Source: Caproicibacter fermentans
GTDB lineage: Bacteria > Bacillota > Clostridia > Oscillospirales > Acutalibacteraceae
DNA length: 64,000 nt
Reading direction: 5' to 3'
Assembly (NCBI RefSeq): GCF_009746625.1
Contig: NZ_VWXL01000095.1
Location: 48,992-112,991 of the forward strand
Shown here: positions 42,129 through 50,819 of the stretch, piece by piece
How positions within the stretch are numbered: position 1 is the stretch's first letter
Layout of the letters: each line of letters opens with the position of its first letter
Position numbers and translations under genes: made by a program
The notes under the pieces: model-generated
Databases searched by the model: none
Seen by the model: only the letters and a program-made list of their open reading frames with translations
Told to the model about the DNA's origin: nothing

Positions 42129-42998
42129 CTATTCTGATTTATTTTCTTCTAAAAAATTCACGACATTATATGCTTTTGTGACCAGATCATCGTATTTTCC
42201 CCCCATTTCTATTACGATGCAGGAGGCGATCAAATTAATCAGCGCGACCGGCAAAGACAAAGAGTTGTAGAAGAGCTTGGTCGAGGTGTTGCAGAAGAAA
42301 TTCAGGCTTCTTTTTGTGATGATGGGCGATGTGGGGCTGTCGGTAATCGTAATAAGATCGGCGCCGCTTTGCTCGGCGTATTTTGTGATGCTTTGAATCA
42401 AGGGGTAATATTTTGGAAAAGCGATTGCGATTAACAGATCGCCGCGCTTCATACGGACAAGATTTGCCTGCACGTTGTCCATGTCTTCCGGATGAATATA
42501 AGAGCACCCGATGCTCAGGTGCGAGAGATGCAGATAAAAATAATCCGCAAGTATTTTGGAAACGCCGTGAAAGCAGATAAAAATATTCCGTGCTTTCAGA
42601 ATCCGATCCGCGGCCGCAAAAATATCCTTATCGCTGATCGCATGATAGAAGCCGAGACTCTTCTCACAGTCATTGTCACGGATTTGATGGAACAGGCCTT
42701 CCTTTTCGTTTTCCTTGCAAACTGGCATGTCCAAAACAAAAAAATTGGAGCTGGAAGAATTTTTGACCAGCTTTTGGGTGTGCACGCGAAAGGCATTTTT
42801 CAGCGCAATATAATTTTGAAACCCGAGCTTTTTGCACATGCGAAGGATGGTCAATTCCGATACCGAGAGGTGTTCGCTTAAGTTTTTGAGCGAGATATAG
42901 CAAATATCTTCCGGATGGGAAAGCATATAATCGGCAATTTCCTTTTGCTTGGAAGTCAAATCGGAGTAGTATTTTTCAATATTCTGATATAAGTCCAT
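42129..42998 (-). CDS. MurR/RpiR-family transcriptional regulator
   Basis: The 289-residue protein has an N-terminal HTH_6 domain (about 1-75, LTSKQKEIADYMLSHPEDI, SVSELTILRMCKKLGF) and a C-terminal SIS sugar-phosphate-binding domain (about 125-260, NIFICFHGVSKILADYF, GDLLIAIAFPKYYP). Members control sugar-phosphate, amino-sugar or sialic-acid genes in response to phosphosugars. No sugar-phosphate operon is adjacent now; the stop lies 24 bases from the deleted IS, so neighbouring target genes may have been lost or displaced. Confidence 0.87.
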   Translation of the reverse strand: MDLYQNIEKYYSDLTSKQKEIADYMLSHPEDICYISLKNLSEHLSVSELTILRMCKKLGFQNYIALKNAFRVHTQKLVKNSSSSNFFVLDMPVCKENEKEGLFHQIRDNDCEKSLGFYHAISDKDIFAAADRILKARNIFICFHGVSKILADYFYLHLSHLSIGCSYIHPEDMDNVQANLVRMKRGDLLIAIAFPKYYPLIQSITKYAEQSGADLITITDSPTSPIITKRSLNFFCNTSTKLFYNSLSLPVALINLIASCIVIEMGGKYDDLVTKAYNVVNFLEENKSE

Positions 42999-43213
42999 GG
43001 TACACCCACTCTAATATGTCGTTTTATGGCAATATTATAGCACAATGCAAAATAAAATAGCAATTCCGTATTTCATGCAAACAGATCATTCCGGCTCGTT
43101 TGTGTTCTGGCGGATGCTGTTTTCACTTTACAGGGGTTTTCTGAAAGCGGGTTCCCCGACTCTGAATAAAAATTGTTATTCTGGCATTTTTTGGCCTAAT
43201 TTGCGTTACACGG

Positions 43214-43242
43214 TTGAAAGAAGACCGAAAGAAAATTATAAT
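43214..43242 (+). promoter_or_regulatory. Sigma-A promoter of the HD-GYP gene
   Basis: TTGAAA (43214-43219) and TATAAT (43237-43242) are separated by 17 bases, 35 bases before the start codon. The rest of the 278-base divergent gap is AT-rich with no other clear element. Confidence 0.75.
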
Positions 43243-43276
43243 TAGATAACAATACTTGTCATCGGAGGCAGAACTG

Positions 43277-44347
43277 ATGAGATATGTCCCGACACTTTGC
43301 CTGCGCGAAGGCATGGTGCTTGCGAAAAGTTTATATGCTTACGATGGCGGTCTTTTGCTGCAGAAGGGACAGCCGCTGAAGCAATCATACATTTTGCACA
43401 TTGCCCAAAACGGCTTTCAGGGCGTTTATATTGTCGATCAGCTTTCGGAAGAGATCGAAATCAAAGCCGTGATCGACGATGAACTGAGAAATTCGGCCGC
43501 GAAGGCGGTCAGGGATATTTATGTTCAAAGCATGAATACCGGGATCAGCCGGGCCATGGCGGAAGATGTGAAAGCGATTGTTCACAGCATTGTGGAAGAG
43601 ATTATTGAAAACAGGAACATCATCGTTAACATGATCGATTTAAAATCATACGACGATTATACCTACTATCATTCCGTCAATGTCGGGGTGCTTTCCATTG
43701 TGATGGGGACAGCGCTCAACATGAATTCCACAAGTCTTTTCAAACTCGGTTTGGGGGCGTTGCTGCATGACATCGGCAAGGTGTTCATCGACAAGGATAT
43801 CATTGATAAACGGTCTTCGCTGACTCCGGACGAGTACGAGGAGGTCAAAAAGCATCCCGCTTTGGGGTACGAGTATCTTGTCAACACCAATCTGGATTTG
43901 CCCGTATCCGGCTTGATCGGGATTTTGCAGCATCACGAGCGAAACGACGGGAGCGGTTATCCGTCGGGTCTTGCCGGGGAAGAGATCAATCAATTCAGCC
44001 GTATTATTTCGATTGCTGACGTCTTTGACGCCATGACCTCGGACCGCCCTTACAGACCGGCCATGATGCCGTCGGAAGTGATGGAATTTTTAATGGGCGG
44101 CGCGGGCACGCTGTTCGATCCGGAGCTTGTTTCCCTGTTCACCAGGAAAGTCGCGGCGTATCCTCTCGGCACCTGTCTTCTGCTGAGCGACGGCCGGACC
44201 GCGATTGTTGTTCAGAATTTTGAGGACTGCTGCCTGCGGCCCAAGGTCAGGGTTGTGGACGAAAACGCTTCTGTTCCGGTTTATCTGGATTTGAAAAACG
44301 ACAGAAGCCTTGCGAATATAACAATTACGGATATCGTCAGAATGTAG
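43277..44347 (+). CDS. HD-GYP domain protein (putative cyclic-di-GMP phosphodiesterase)
   Basis: The 356-residue protein has an N-terminal region (about 1-100, starting RYVPTLCLREGMVLAKSLY) and an HD-GYP domain at about 105-290. The motifs are HSVNVG, LLHDIGKVFIDKDIID with the HD pair, ILQHHERNDGSGYP in place of HHE...GxGYP, and IADVFDAMTSDRPYR. The GYP tripeptide is intact, so c-di-GMP hydrolysis is likely. No receiver or membrane domain is seen, so it should be cytoplasmic. ATG 43277 is used because GGAGG is eight bases upstream. It is monocistronic with its own terminator. Confidence 0.88.
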   Translation: MRYVPTLCLREGMVLAKSLYAYDGGLLLQKGQPLKQSYILHIAQNGFQGVYIVDQLSEEIEIKAVIDDELRNSAAKAVRDIYVQSMNTGISRAMAEDVKAIVHSIVEEIIENRNIIVNMIDLKSYDDYTYYHSVNVGVLSIVMGTALNMNSTSLFKLGLGALLHDIGKVFIDKDIIDKRSSLTPDEYEEVKKHPALGYEYLVNTNLDLPVSGLIGILQHHERNDGSGYPSGLAGEEINQFSRIISIADVFDAMTSDRPYRPAMMPSEVMEFLMGGAGTLFDPELVSLFTRKVAAYPLGTCLLLSDGRTAIVVQNFEDCCLRPKVRVVDENASVPVYLDLKNDRSLANITITDIVRM

Positions 44348-44375
44348 TGCGAACGCGTTTAAATATGCCGCAGGC

Positions 44376-44414
44376 AAAGCTCCCGCCGTATTTCGGCTCA
44401 GGCGGGAGCTTTTT
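44376..44414 (+). terminator. Intrinsic terminator after the HD-GYP gene
   Basis: AAAGCTCCCGCC (44376-44387) pairs perfectly with GGCGGGAGCTTT (44401-44412) and ends in TTTTT. Confidence 0.9.
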
Positions 44415-44439
44415 GGACTGGAATAGAACAGAACCACCG

Positions 44440-44669
44440 CGCCCTGGTCGTTGGGCTTCAAAAGATATATCAGCTGTTCCAACTGACCGATGTGTCCTTT
44501 TTCTTCTTCGGCGATGCCGGAAAGAACTTTTTTTACCCTTTCGTCCGTGGTCGCTTCATATCCGATAATTGCCTCGTACTCGTTGATCATATCTTCCCTC
44601 AGGGATTGGATCACCTCTTCCGCGTTCATGGTTTTCGGAACGTTTGCTGTAAACGGGTTGCTGATTCAT
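44440..44669 (-). pseudogene. Decayed ferritin-like (rubrerythrin-type) protein gene
   Basis: From 44629 a minus-strand frame encodes NAEEVIQSLREDMINEYEAI, then YEATTDERVKKVLSGIAEEEKGH, a two-helix ferritin-like segment with Glu and ExxH metal ligands. The frame does not stop normally but runs through a terminator hairpin and antisense to the HD-GYP gene. Upstream, an ATG at 44669 starts NQQPVYSKRSEN in a frame one base off, which reads like this family's N-terminus. The ATG at 44629 lacks a ribosome binding site. A 5' frameshift and loss of the 3' end are the simplest explanation. Confidence 0.55.
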
Positions 44670-44703
44670 GCCATGTTAATTCTCATTTGGGTATTTGATC
44701 GGG

Positions 44704-45174
44704 TTATTGTTTTTGAGACAGAACCACACGAATCGCTTCGCCGATTTCTTCATAGCTGGTACAGCGGCAGATGTTGCTTTGCAGCCATTCGTCGATGACG
44801 TAGTCCGGCGGGTTCGGATGCTTCTGTGCCAGCGCATGGCAGGCCATTAAGAATCCGGACGTACAGTATCCGCACTGAAATGCGAATTTTTCGATGAACG
44901 CCTTTTGGACCGGCGCGTTTTTCAGCCCCTCCACCGTCGTGATTTTTTTTCCGACGGCCTCTGCCGTCAGCATCAAACAGGATTTGATCGGCCATCCGTC
45001 CACAATGACCGTGCAGGCCCCGCAGTCGCCGTTCTCGCAGCCGGGTTTTGCTCCGGTCAGGGCAAGCTGATTGCGCAGCGTGTCGAGAAGGATATCGGAG
45101 GGACGTGCGACGACTTCACGGTCTTCTCCGTTCACATTCAGGTGAAGGATGCTTTTTTCTTTGATGCGGAACAT
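44704..45174 (-). CDS. Xanthine dehydrogenase-family (2Fe-2S) small subunit
   Basis: The 156-residue protein has the plant-type [2Fe-2S] domain with GCENGDCGACTVIVDG (about 42-57) and a helical second cluster domain with QCGYCTSGF (about 97) and ICRCTSYEEI (about 136). This is the iron-sulfur subunit of a three-subunit molybdenum hydroxylase and passes electrons from the Mo-cofactor subunit to FAD. The start overlaps an AGGGGGTG site one base after the FAD-subunit stop. It is last in the operon order Mo subunit, FAD subunit, Fe-S subunit. Confidence 0.92.
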   Translation of the reverse strand: MFRIKEKSILHLNVNGEDREVVARPSDILLDTLRNQLALTGAKPGCENGDCGACTVIVDGWPIKSCLMLTAEAVGKKITTVEGLKNAPVQKAFIEKFAFQCGYCTSGFLMACHALAQKHPNPPDYVIDEWLQSNICRCTSYEEIGEAIRVVLSQKQ

Positions 45175-45175
45175 G

Positions 45176-46009
45176 TTACACCCCCTTTAACGTCTGAAGT
45201 ACTTTGATCAGCGTGTTGTTTAAGACGAATTTGCGAAATTCGGCAGAGCCGTCCAGATTGTTCAGAAGATGCGGAGCTGCCAGAGCGGAAATCTGCTCGG
45301 CCCGTTCGGGAAAGCTCAGGCTTTTGTCATTCATCAGGTTTTCCCACTGCAGATCGCGGAACGGGTAGGGCAGCAGACCGCTGAACGCCATCCGGATTTT
45401 ATCGTCCGCTTTCAGGCAGGCAACCGTCAGCAAAGGATAGTCGACCTTTTCATTCTTTGTCTTTTTTACGTGAATATAGGGCGCGGACAGCCAGCGCTTT
45501 TCAATCGAGGCCCTCACAATAAATTCTCCGCGGGGAAGCTGAAGACGTTCGCGGAAGATCTGTGTGATTTTATAATCCCGCAGGCCGCCCTGCGTCGCCA
45601 CGGTGACAACGGCGTCGGCCAGCAGAAGTGGGAGAACGGTTTCTCGGTAAATGATTGTGGAAGCAAGGTTTCCGCCGAATGTGATCTTGCACTGCATGGT
45701 ATGGTCCGCAACGCGCCCTGCCGTATGGTCCAGCAGGGGGAAGCGCTTCGCCTCCACAAGATCGGAGAGGGTCAGCGCGGAGCCGATGAGAAGACGGTCC
45801 TTGTCGTATTCGAACACACGGCATTCCGGAATCGCTTTCAGGTCGACGACGGCCCCGGTTTTTACGTTTCCCATGCGCGCCATGCTGATGATTTCTGTTC
45901 CGCCGCCGAAAAACATCGGGTTTTTCTGTTCTGCATCCAGCTGTCTGAAAACCGTCAGGGCCTCGCCGACGGTGCCGGGTCGGTCGTATTCAAAGTCGAA
46001 AGGGATCAT
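45176..46009 (-). CDS. Xanthine dehydrogenase-family FAD subunit
   Basis: The 277-residue protein matches the FAD_binding_5/CO_deh_flav_C pair: FDFEYDRPGTVGEALTVF at the N-terminus, FFGGGTEI and TFGGNLAST in the FAD-contact strands, and a C-terminal domain ending in a helix. It takes electrons from the Fe-S subunit to FAD and then NAD or another acceptor. Its ATG overlaps the stop of the large-subunit gene (ATGA), so translation is coupled. Confidence 0.9.
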   Translation of the reverse strand: MIPFDFEYDRPGTVGEALTVFRQLDAEQKNPMFFGGGTEIISMARMGNVKTGAVVDLKAIPECRVFEYDKDRLLIGSALTLSDLVEAKRFPLLDHTAGRVADHTMQCKITFGGNLASTIIYRETVLPLLLADAVVTVATQGGLRDYKITQIFRERLQLPRGEFIVRASIEKRWLSAPYIHVKKTKNEKVDYPLLTVACLKADDKIRMAFSGLLPYPFRDLQWENLMNDKSLSFPERAEQISALAAPHLLNNLDGSAEFRKFVLNNTLIKVLQTLKGV

Positions 46010-48339
46010 GCCCTGCCTCCCGTCTTGATTCTCCAGATGGTTTCCGGTACCAGAGGCAGTTCGTCCAATTCAACGCCGGAGGCAACGGAGAGCGCGTTGG
46101 CAAGCGCCGCCGGGATTCCGATGATTCCGTGTTCGGCCAGTCCGCGTGCGCCGTAGGGAGAATTTTCAAGAGGCGTCTCCACAAAATCAACCAGATACTG
46201 CGGCGTCTCGCCGAAATGCATCACCTTGTAGGTGCGCAGACTGGTATCCAGTACCTCGCCCTTGCCGCTGTAGGAGAAATTTTCGCGCGTTCCAAGGCCC
46301 AGGCCCATGCACATGCCGCCTTTTACCAGAGCCTCGCACATCTTCGGATTCAGGACCTTTCCGGCGTCGATTACGGTTGCAGCTTTGATGAGACGGTAGG
46401 TGTATTCCTCGGTGTCGTATTCCACTTCCACGCCCTGGGCGCCCACGGTCCACCAGGGTCCGGCTTTCCCTTTCCCCGTTTCCTTGTCCAGCAGGTTCAG
46501 GTCCCCCATGATGAAGCTCCCCCGGCCGATGATCTGTCCCTCCACCGCGTTGCCGTTCTGGTACTGGTATCCATGGACCAGGTCCTTGAAGTGAATGAAA
46601 TTGGACGGTTCATGGCGGACGTAGACCCGTTCGCCTCCCACTTCCAGATCTTCCGGAGGGCATCGAAGCACGACTGCGGCAAGGCTGACCAGCTGGCGGC
46701 AGACGTCCTCCGCGGCGCGCATGGCGGCTCGCCCCTGCATAAAGGTCGTCATGCTCGCAACGGTTTTCCAGTGCGTCGGGCTGCACTTTGTGTTGACGTC
46801 CATATTGACATGAACGCGGCTGATGTCCATTTTCAGCTTTTCGGATAAAAGCTGCGCGACCGTGGTCTTCATGCTCGGCCCGCATTCCACGCACCCGCAG
46901 TTCACGTTCAGACTGCCGTCGTTGTTAAATGTCAGGATAATACCGGAGACAGCGTCCGGGGACGAATCGGAGGTTTTCCAGAAGCAGCTGATTCCCTTGG
47001 CTCGGATTTTATGGTTGCCCAGCTCAATCCTTTCGCCTTCCTCCCAGTTGATCAGCGGCTTGAGCTTTTCGATGCACGGGCCCAGGCTGCCCAGGCTGCT
47101 GGCGGTTAGCGGAACCTGCGTGGGGGTCAGGTTTCCCGGGGCAAGTCCGTTCTTCTTTCGCAGTTCCAGCGGGTCCATTTGCAGCTTTTTTGCCAGCTTG
47201 TCAAGAGTTCGCTCCACGCAGAAGGTGTAAGAGGCGTGTCCGAAGCCGCGAAATGAGGTGGCGTAAGGGTGATTGGTGTAAACGCAGACCGCGTCGCAGG
47301 AGACGTTTTCAATGTTGTACGGCCCCGTGCAGTCGACCGCCATTGCCTTGCTGAGCCTCGGCCCCATGTCGGCGTAAGCGCCGGCGTCCACCAGATAGGT
47401 CATCTGCGCTGCTTTAATCATTCCGTCTTTGGTCGCGCCCAGCTTCAGCGTCGCGTCCAGACCCAGCTTGCAGGGGGAGGACGTAATGTCCTGTTCTCTT
47501 GAGTTTCGAATGCCGACCTCGCGGCCGCACACCGCTTTCGAGGCCATGTAGGCTAGAAGTTCCAGTTGGGTTGCCGCTTTTCCTCCGAACCCGCCGCCTA
47601 CAAACGGGACCTCTACAACAACTTTTCCCTGCTCCAGGTTAAAAACGGAGCTGAGCTCCTTCTTAATTCCGAACGGCGCCTGGGAAGCGGATTTGACAAA
47701 AACGGTTCCGTCGGGTGAGATTCTTGCGCGGGCGGCCCGGGTTTCCATGGCGATATGGTCCGACTGGGGAAGGCTGTAATGCGCTTCGACGATCGAATCA
47801 CAATTTGAGAAGGCTTGATTGACGTCTCCTTTTCGGATCTTTTTGATGTCGCAGATATTGGTTCCCGGCTGCGGATAAAGATCTTTGGAGATATGTTTAT
47901 AGGTTTCCTGATGCTCATGAACTAAAGGGGCTCCGCTTGCAAGAGCCTGCGACAGGGAATTGATGACCGGCAGCGGTTCATATTCCACCTTTACGAAGGT
48001 GACGGCATTTGCGGCGTCGAATTCCGAATCGGCAACCACAAGAGCGACCGGCTCGCCGTAATAACGGACTTTCCCGTTTGCCAAAGGCGGTCGGTCCGCC
48101 ACCAGCCCTCCGCTTAAAACCGGATAATCCTCTCCGGTGATCACGGCTTTCACGCCTTTTTGCAGCAGCGCTTGCGAGTAATCTATTTTTTTAATTTTTG
48201 CGTGAGCGAAGGTGCTGGTAACCATCCGGGCGGTCAGAACCCCCGCAGGATTCTCATCGGCGGTATATTTTGCGTTACCGGTGACTTTATCCCATGCTTC
48301 TTTTCGAATGACGGTTGTTCCGATTCCGGCTTTAGGCAT
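46006..48339 (-). CDS. Xanthine dehydrogenase-family molybdopterin-binding large subunit
   Basis: The 777-residue protein has the N-terminal Ald_Xan_dh_C domain (KVTGNAKYTADE, PLVHEH) and the Mo-cofactor domain with PFVGGGFGGK (about 250), TSFRGFGHASYTFCVE and the C-terminal ARGLAEHGI containing the conserved catalytic Glu. Such enzymes hydroxylate purines, nicotinate or aldehydes. The start at 48339 (MPKAGIG) is preferred because AGAGGG lies six bases upstream; the longer ATG at 48384 has no site. The substrate is unknown. No Mo-cofactor sulfurase or XdhC-type chaperone gene is adjacent. Confidence 0.9.
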   Translation of the reverse strand: MPKAGIGTTVIRKEAWDKVTGNAKYTADENPAGVLTARMVTSTFAHAKIKKIDYSQALLQKGVKAVITGEDYPVLSGGLVADRPPLANGKVRYYGEPVALVVADSEFDAANAVTFVKVEYEPLPVINSLSQALASGAPLVHEHQETYKHISKDLYPQPGTNICDIKKIRKGDVNQAFSNCDSIVEAHYSLPQSDHIAMETRAARARISPDGTVFVKSASQAPFGIKKELSSVFNLEQGKVVVEVPFVGGGFGGKAATQLELLAYMASKAVCGREVGIRNSREQDITSSPCKLGLDATLKLGATKDGMIKAAQMTYLVDAGAYADMGPRLSKAMAVDCTGPYNIENVSCDAVCVYTNHPYATSFRGFGHASYTFCVERTLDKLAKKLQMDPLELRKKNGLAPGNLTPTQVPLTASSLGSLGPCIEKLKPLINWEEGERIELGNHKIRAKGISCFWKTSDSSPDAVSGIILTFNNDGSLNVNCGCVECGPSMKTTVAQLLSEKLKMDISRVHVNMDVNTKCSPTHWKTVASMTTFMQGRAAMRAAEDVCRQLVSLAAVVLRCPPEDLEVGGERVYVRHEPSNFIHFKDLVHGYQYQNGNAVEGQIIGRGSFIMGDLNLLDKETGKGKAGPWWTVGAQGVEVEYDTEEYTYRLIKAATVIDAGKVLNPKMCEALVKGGMCMGLGLGTRENFSYSGKGEVLDTSLRTYKVMHFGETPQYLVDFVETPLENSPYGARGLAEHGIIGIPAALANALSVASGVELDELPLVPETIWRIKTGGRA

Positions 48340-48417
48340 GACAATCCCTCTTTTCTTCGTGTCTTTTGTATTATCCGTTTTCATTTGTTAAAAATACGGA
48401 GTGAAGGGAGAGATTCT

Positions 48418-49317
48418 ATGGAAAAGGCGTTGAAAGAGCCTGATATCTATATGATCGTGATTGGAATCATCATGGGGGCTTCCGCCCGCATTGCCACGCT
48501 GAAGGTGGATTACAGGCAGATTCCAACTTACCCGTGCGCTTATTTCAACAGTATCGTCATGGGATTTATTGCTTCCAGCCTGGGGGCGATCGCCATTCCG
48601 GCGATCCTGTCCGGCGACTTTGTTTCCATTACTTTTCTGACGGTCGCCGTTCAGCAGTTCCGTGAAACCCGCAAGGCGGAGGGCGAAAGCCTGAGCCGAT
48701 TGGAGCATACCGAATACACGAAGCGCGGGGACGCTTATATCGATGGAATATCAAAAACGTTCGAGTCCAGAAACTATATCGCCATGGTTACCGCTTTGCT
48801 TTCGGTGTTGGCAATGAAACTCAGCGATTCCAAAGCCCCGGCGGTTTTGATCCCCTGCGGGGTCATTACGGGAGCAGTTGTCCTTATTCTGCTCTATCGG
48901 TTTACAAAGGGCAAAACCATCGGGGATATCTGCAATATCCGCGACGGGGAGATCGAGATCAAAGGCTCGGAGCTTTTCGTCGACGGAATTTTTGTGACCA
49001 ATACGCTCGGCGCCGACAAAAGCAGAGAGCTTTTTGCCAAAGACGGCCTTGCCGTCGTAATCGAACCCAAAAGGCCGGCCAGCCGGCTGACCCTGGAAAA
49101 TTACGGGCAGAGGCAGGCAATTCTTTTTGAAGCGGTCAAGGCGCTTGGAGTCAGAAGATACAAATATACCAGAAGGAATTTTTCAAGCGATACCGGCATG
49201 ATCATCATCGCGTTTGTACCCATGATCCACGACAAGAATTTACTGCACTATGCGGTCGCACATACTCCCGTTCTTGAGAACAGCAGAAAAATCGGCCGAA
49301 TCGTCAAAGGGGGTTAA
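48418..49317 (+). CDS. YIEGIA-family membrane protein (YphB-like)
   Basis: The 299-residue protein has a name-giving motif variant YIDGISKTFESRNYI near residue 110, hydrophobic segments at about 10-30, 40-65 and 120-165, and a soluble C-terminal half. The family is found in spore-forming Bacillota (B. subtilis YphB) and its function is not established. ATG 48418 follows GAAGGGAG; the longer ORF start lies antisense within the dehydrogenase gene. A 62-residue partner gene follows after two bases, an association that is itself conserved. Confidence 0.85.
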   Translation: MEKALKEPDIYMIVIGIIMGASARIATLKVDYRQIPTYPCAYFNSIVMGFIASSLGAIAIPAILSGDFVSITFLTVAVQQFRETRKAEGESLSRLEHTEYTKRGDAYIDGISKTFESRNYIAMVTALLSVLAMKLSDSKAPAVLIPCGVITGAVVLILLYRFTKGKTIGDICNIRDGEIEIKGSELFVDGIFVTNTLGADKSRELFAKDGLAVVIEPKRPASRLTLENYGQRQAILFEAVKALGVRRYKYTRRNFSSDTGMIIIAFVPMIHDKNLLHYAVAHTPVLENSRKIGRIVKGG

Positions 49318-49319
49318 CC

Positions 49320-49508
49320 GTGAAACAGCAAATTGAAATACTGGCCTATATCACTGCCGACGAAAACAGGGTTCTCGGCGGCGATCCCCTGACGCTCCTG
49401 GTAAAGGATCCGGAGAAGCAGAAAGAACTTGTCAGGGATCTGGGCCTTGCGCTGCGCGCGAACGTGGTGCAGCTTAAGAACGGAGATTATATCCTGATTA
49501 CGAATTGA
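49320..49508 (+). CDS. Small partner of YIEGIA (capping-complex-like subunit)
   Basis: The 62-residue protein (KQQIEILAYITADENRVLGG to YILITN) is predicted as a small alpha/beta fold with a GGDPLTLLV centre. It starts with GTG two bases after the YIEGIA stop. NCBI-style naming for this family is capping complex subunit for YIEGIA; that name and the function rest on genomic association. Coupling with the membrane partner is clear from spacing. Confidence 0.8.
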   Translation: MKQQIEILAYITADENRVLGGDPLTLLVKDPEKQKELVRDLGLALRANVVQLKNGDYILITN

Positions 49509-49551
49509 CAAAGGCACGTTCCGGACGCATTGCCCGGGACGTGCCCTTTGT
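49508..49551. terminator. Bidirectional terminator between convergent genes
   Basis: ACAAAGGCACGT pairs with ACGTGCCCTTTGT with one bulge, and inner CCGG/CCGG adds stability. It separates the YIEGIA partner gene from the convergent manganese catalase gene. Confidence 0.75.
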
Positions 49552-49558
49552 AGATGCT

Positions 49559-50269
49559 TTAGTGTACCATACCCTGACCCTGCTGATTTGTCTGGTTCGG
49601 GACGTTGAATTTCGGGGGCTTGGGGTTCTGCAAGTTCTTGGTGTCGAAATATTTTCCGGGGGTCGACAGGTCGAAATATTTTTTGGAGTCCGAAGTTACG
49701 CCCCAATCGGCCAGCGAACCGGTTTCCTCCAATTTGTTGAAAGCCTCGCGGAACAGGGTGTTGTGCGCCTCTTCCCGGTTCAGCAGAAAATCGATGGCTT
49801 CCCTTACGCCGGTATCCGTGATCTGACGGTACAGATATTCGTAGACGACCTTTGCTCTTTGCTCAGAAGCAATGTCGGACAAAATGTCCGCGGCAAGGTC
49901 CCCGGTTTCGTTAATCCACGCGGCGTTGAACGGGTAGCCGGAAGCGTTTGTCAGCATTGGAGTAAGGCCGGTTAAGGTCGAAGCTTCCACCGATCCAACG
50001 GTTGTGTTCTGCGCGTCCAGATTATGGCCGTTGAGCAGATTGACCAGAGTGCCGACCATTTCCATATGCCCCAGCTCTTCCGAACCGATATCCAAGAAAA
50101 GATCCTTGATGGCGGGGTCTTTGATGCGAAAACTCTGAGAAATATACTGCAGTGCAGCCTTCAGTTCACCCTGCGGGCCGCCAAGCTGCTCTTGCATCAT
50201 GTTGGCGTAATTCGGGTTGGGTCCGTCAACGCGGACCTCCTTCAGCAGTTGCTTTTCGTGTTTAAACAT
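49559..50269 (-). CDS. Manganese catalase (spore-coat CotJC type)
   Basis: The 236-residue protein is a ferritin-fold dimanganese catalase. The metal ligands lie in LGGPQGELKAALQY (about 35), DIGSEELGHMEMV (about 63-70), SEQRAKVVYEYL (about 140) and REEAHNTLF (about 170). It disproportionates hydrogen peroxide. The length fits the shorter CotJC-like group, and the C-terminal tail is Pro/Asn/Gln-rich. An AGGAGG site precedes the ATG. No cotJA or cotJB gene is adjacent. It should protect the anaerobe or its spores from peroxide. Confidence 0.9.
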   Translation of the reverse strand: MFKHEKQLLKEVRVDGPNPNYANMMQEQLGGPQGELKAALQYISQSFRIKDPAIKDLFLDIGSEELGHMEMVGTLVNLLNGHNLDAQNTTVGSVEASTLTGLTPMLTNASGYPFNAAWINETGDLAADILSDIASEQRAKVVYEYLYRQITDTGVREAIDFLLNREEAHNTLFREAFNKLEETGSLADWGVTSDSKKYFDLSTPGKYFDTKNLQNPKPPKFNVPNQTNQQGQGMVH

Positions 50270-50320
50270 TATTATTTCCTCCTGCGGCGCCTGAAATCAA
50301 ACGCCACAGTTAGTATGGCA

Positions 50321-50349
50321 GAAAAAACGGCGGATAAACATATCCGCCG
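50321..50349 (-). terminator. Terminator of the NifX/MinD operon
   Basis: ACGGCGGATA (50326-50335) pairs perfectly with TATCCGCCGT (50340-50349) around a four-base loop, and the minus strand continues into six T. It ends the minus-strand operon at 53410-50446. Confidence 0.88.
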
Positions 50350-50445
50350 TTCCAGACCGTCGAGGAAGCCGCGCAAAATCGTTTTTAAAAATTATCCGGT
50401 CGTTCGCCCGAATCCACAGATTCCCGCGCATACGGAAGCCGCCGG

Positions 50446-50817
50446 TCAATGCTGGTGATGCTCCCCGCAGGTGCTTTCAAATTCGTGCTCATGGCAAACG
50501 CTGCCGGCGGATTCCAGCTCTCCCTTCAGGTATTTTTCCACCGCTTCTGCCGCTTCTCCCGCGGCGCCGGAAATCACTTCGATATTTTTTTCGTTAAAAA
50601 TATCGATTGCTCCGCCTCCAATGCCGCCCGTAATAATGGTGGAGACTCCCAGATCGCTGAGGTAATTGGGCAGGAATCCCGGCTTGTGGCCCGGGTTCTG
50701 GCTGAATTTACGTTCGGTGATCTTGCCGCCTTCCACGGTAAACAGTGTAAATCCCTCGCAGTGCCCAAAATGGGCGGAAACATTTTTGCCGTCGCATGCA
50801 ACCGCAATTTTCATCAT
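50446..50817 (-). CDS. NifX/NifB C-terminal-type (Fe-Mo cofactor-binding-like) protein with His/Cys tail
   Basis: The 123-residue protein has the dinitrogenase iron-molybdenum cofactor fold (KIAVACDGKNVSAHFGHCEGF, TIITGGIGGGAIDIF) and a C-terminal tail rich in Cys, His and Glu (VCHEHEFESTCGEHHQH) that could bind metal. Relatives outside nitrogen fixation occur beside MinD-like Fe-S ATPases in anaerobes and are uncharacterised. ATG 50817 is chosen for spacing from AAGGAG; an ATG at 50823 overlaps the upstream stop as ATGA and is also possible. It is the last gene of a five-gene operon. Confidence 0.85.
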   Translation of the reverse strand: MMKIAVACDGKNVSAHFGHCEGFTLFTVEGGKITERKFSQNPGHKPGFLPNYLSDLGVSTIITGGIGGGAIDIFNEKNIEVISGAAGEAAEAVEKYLKGELESAGSVCHEHEFESTCGEHHQH

Positions 50818-50819
50818 AA

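Noticed and set aside
44090..44440. Extension of the ferritin-like frame across the terminator and antisense to the HD-GYP gene
   Set aside because: The family similarity ends near 44443, and the rest mirrors a hairpin and a well-supported gene on the other strand, so it is not considered coding.
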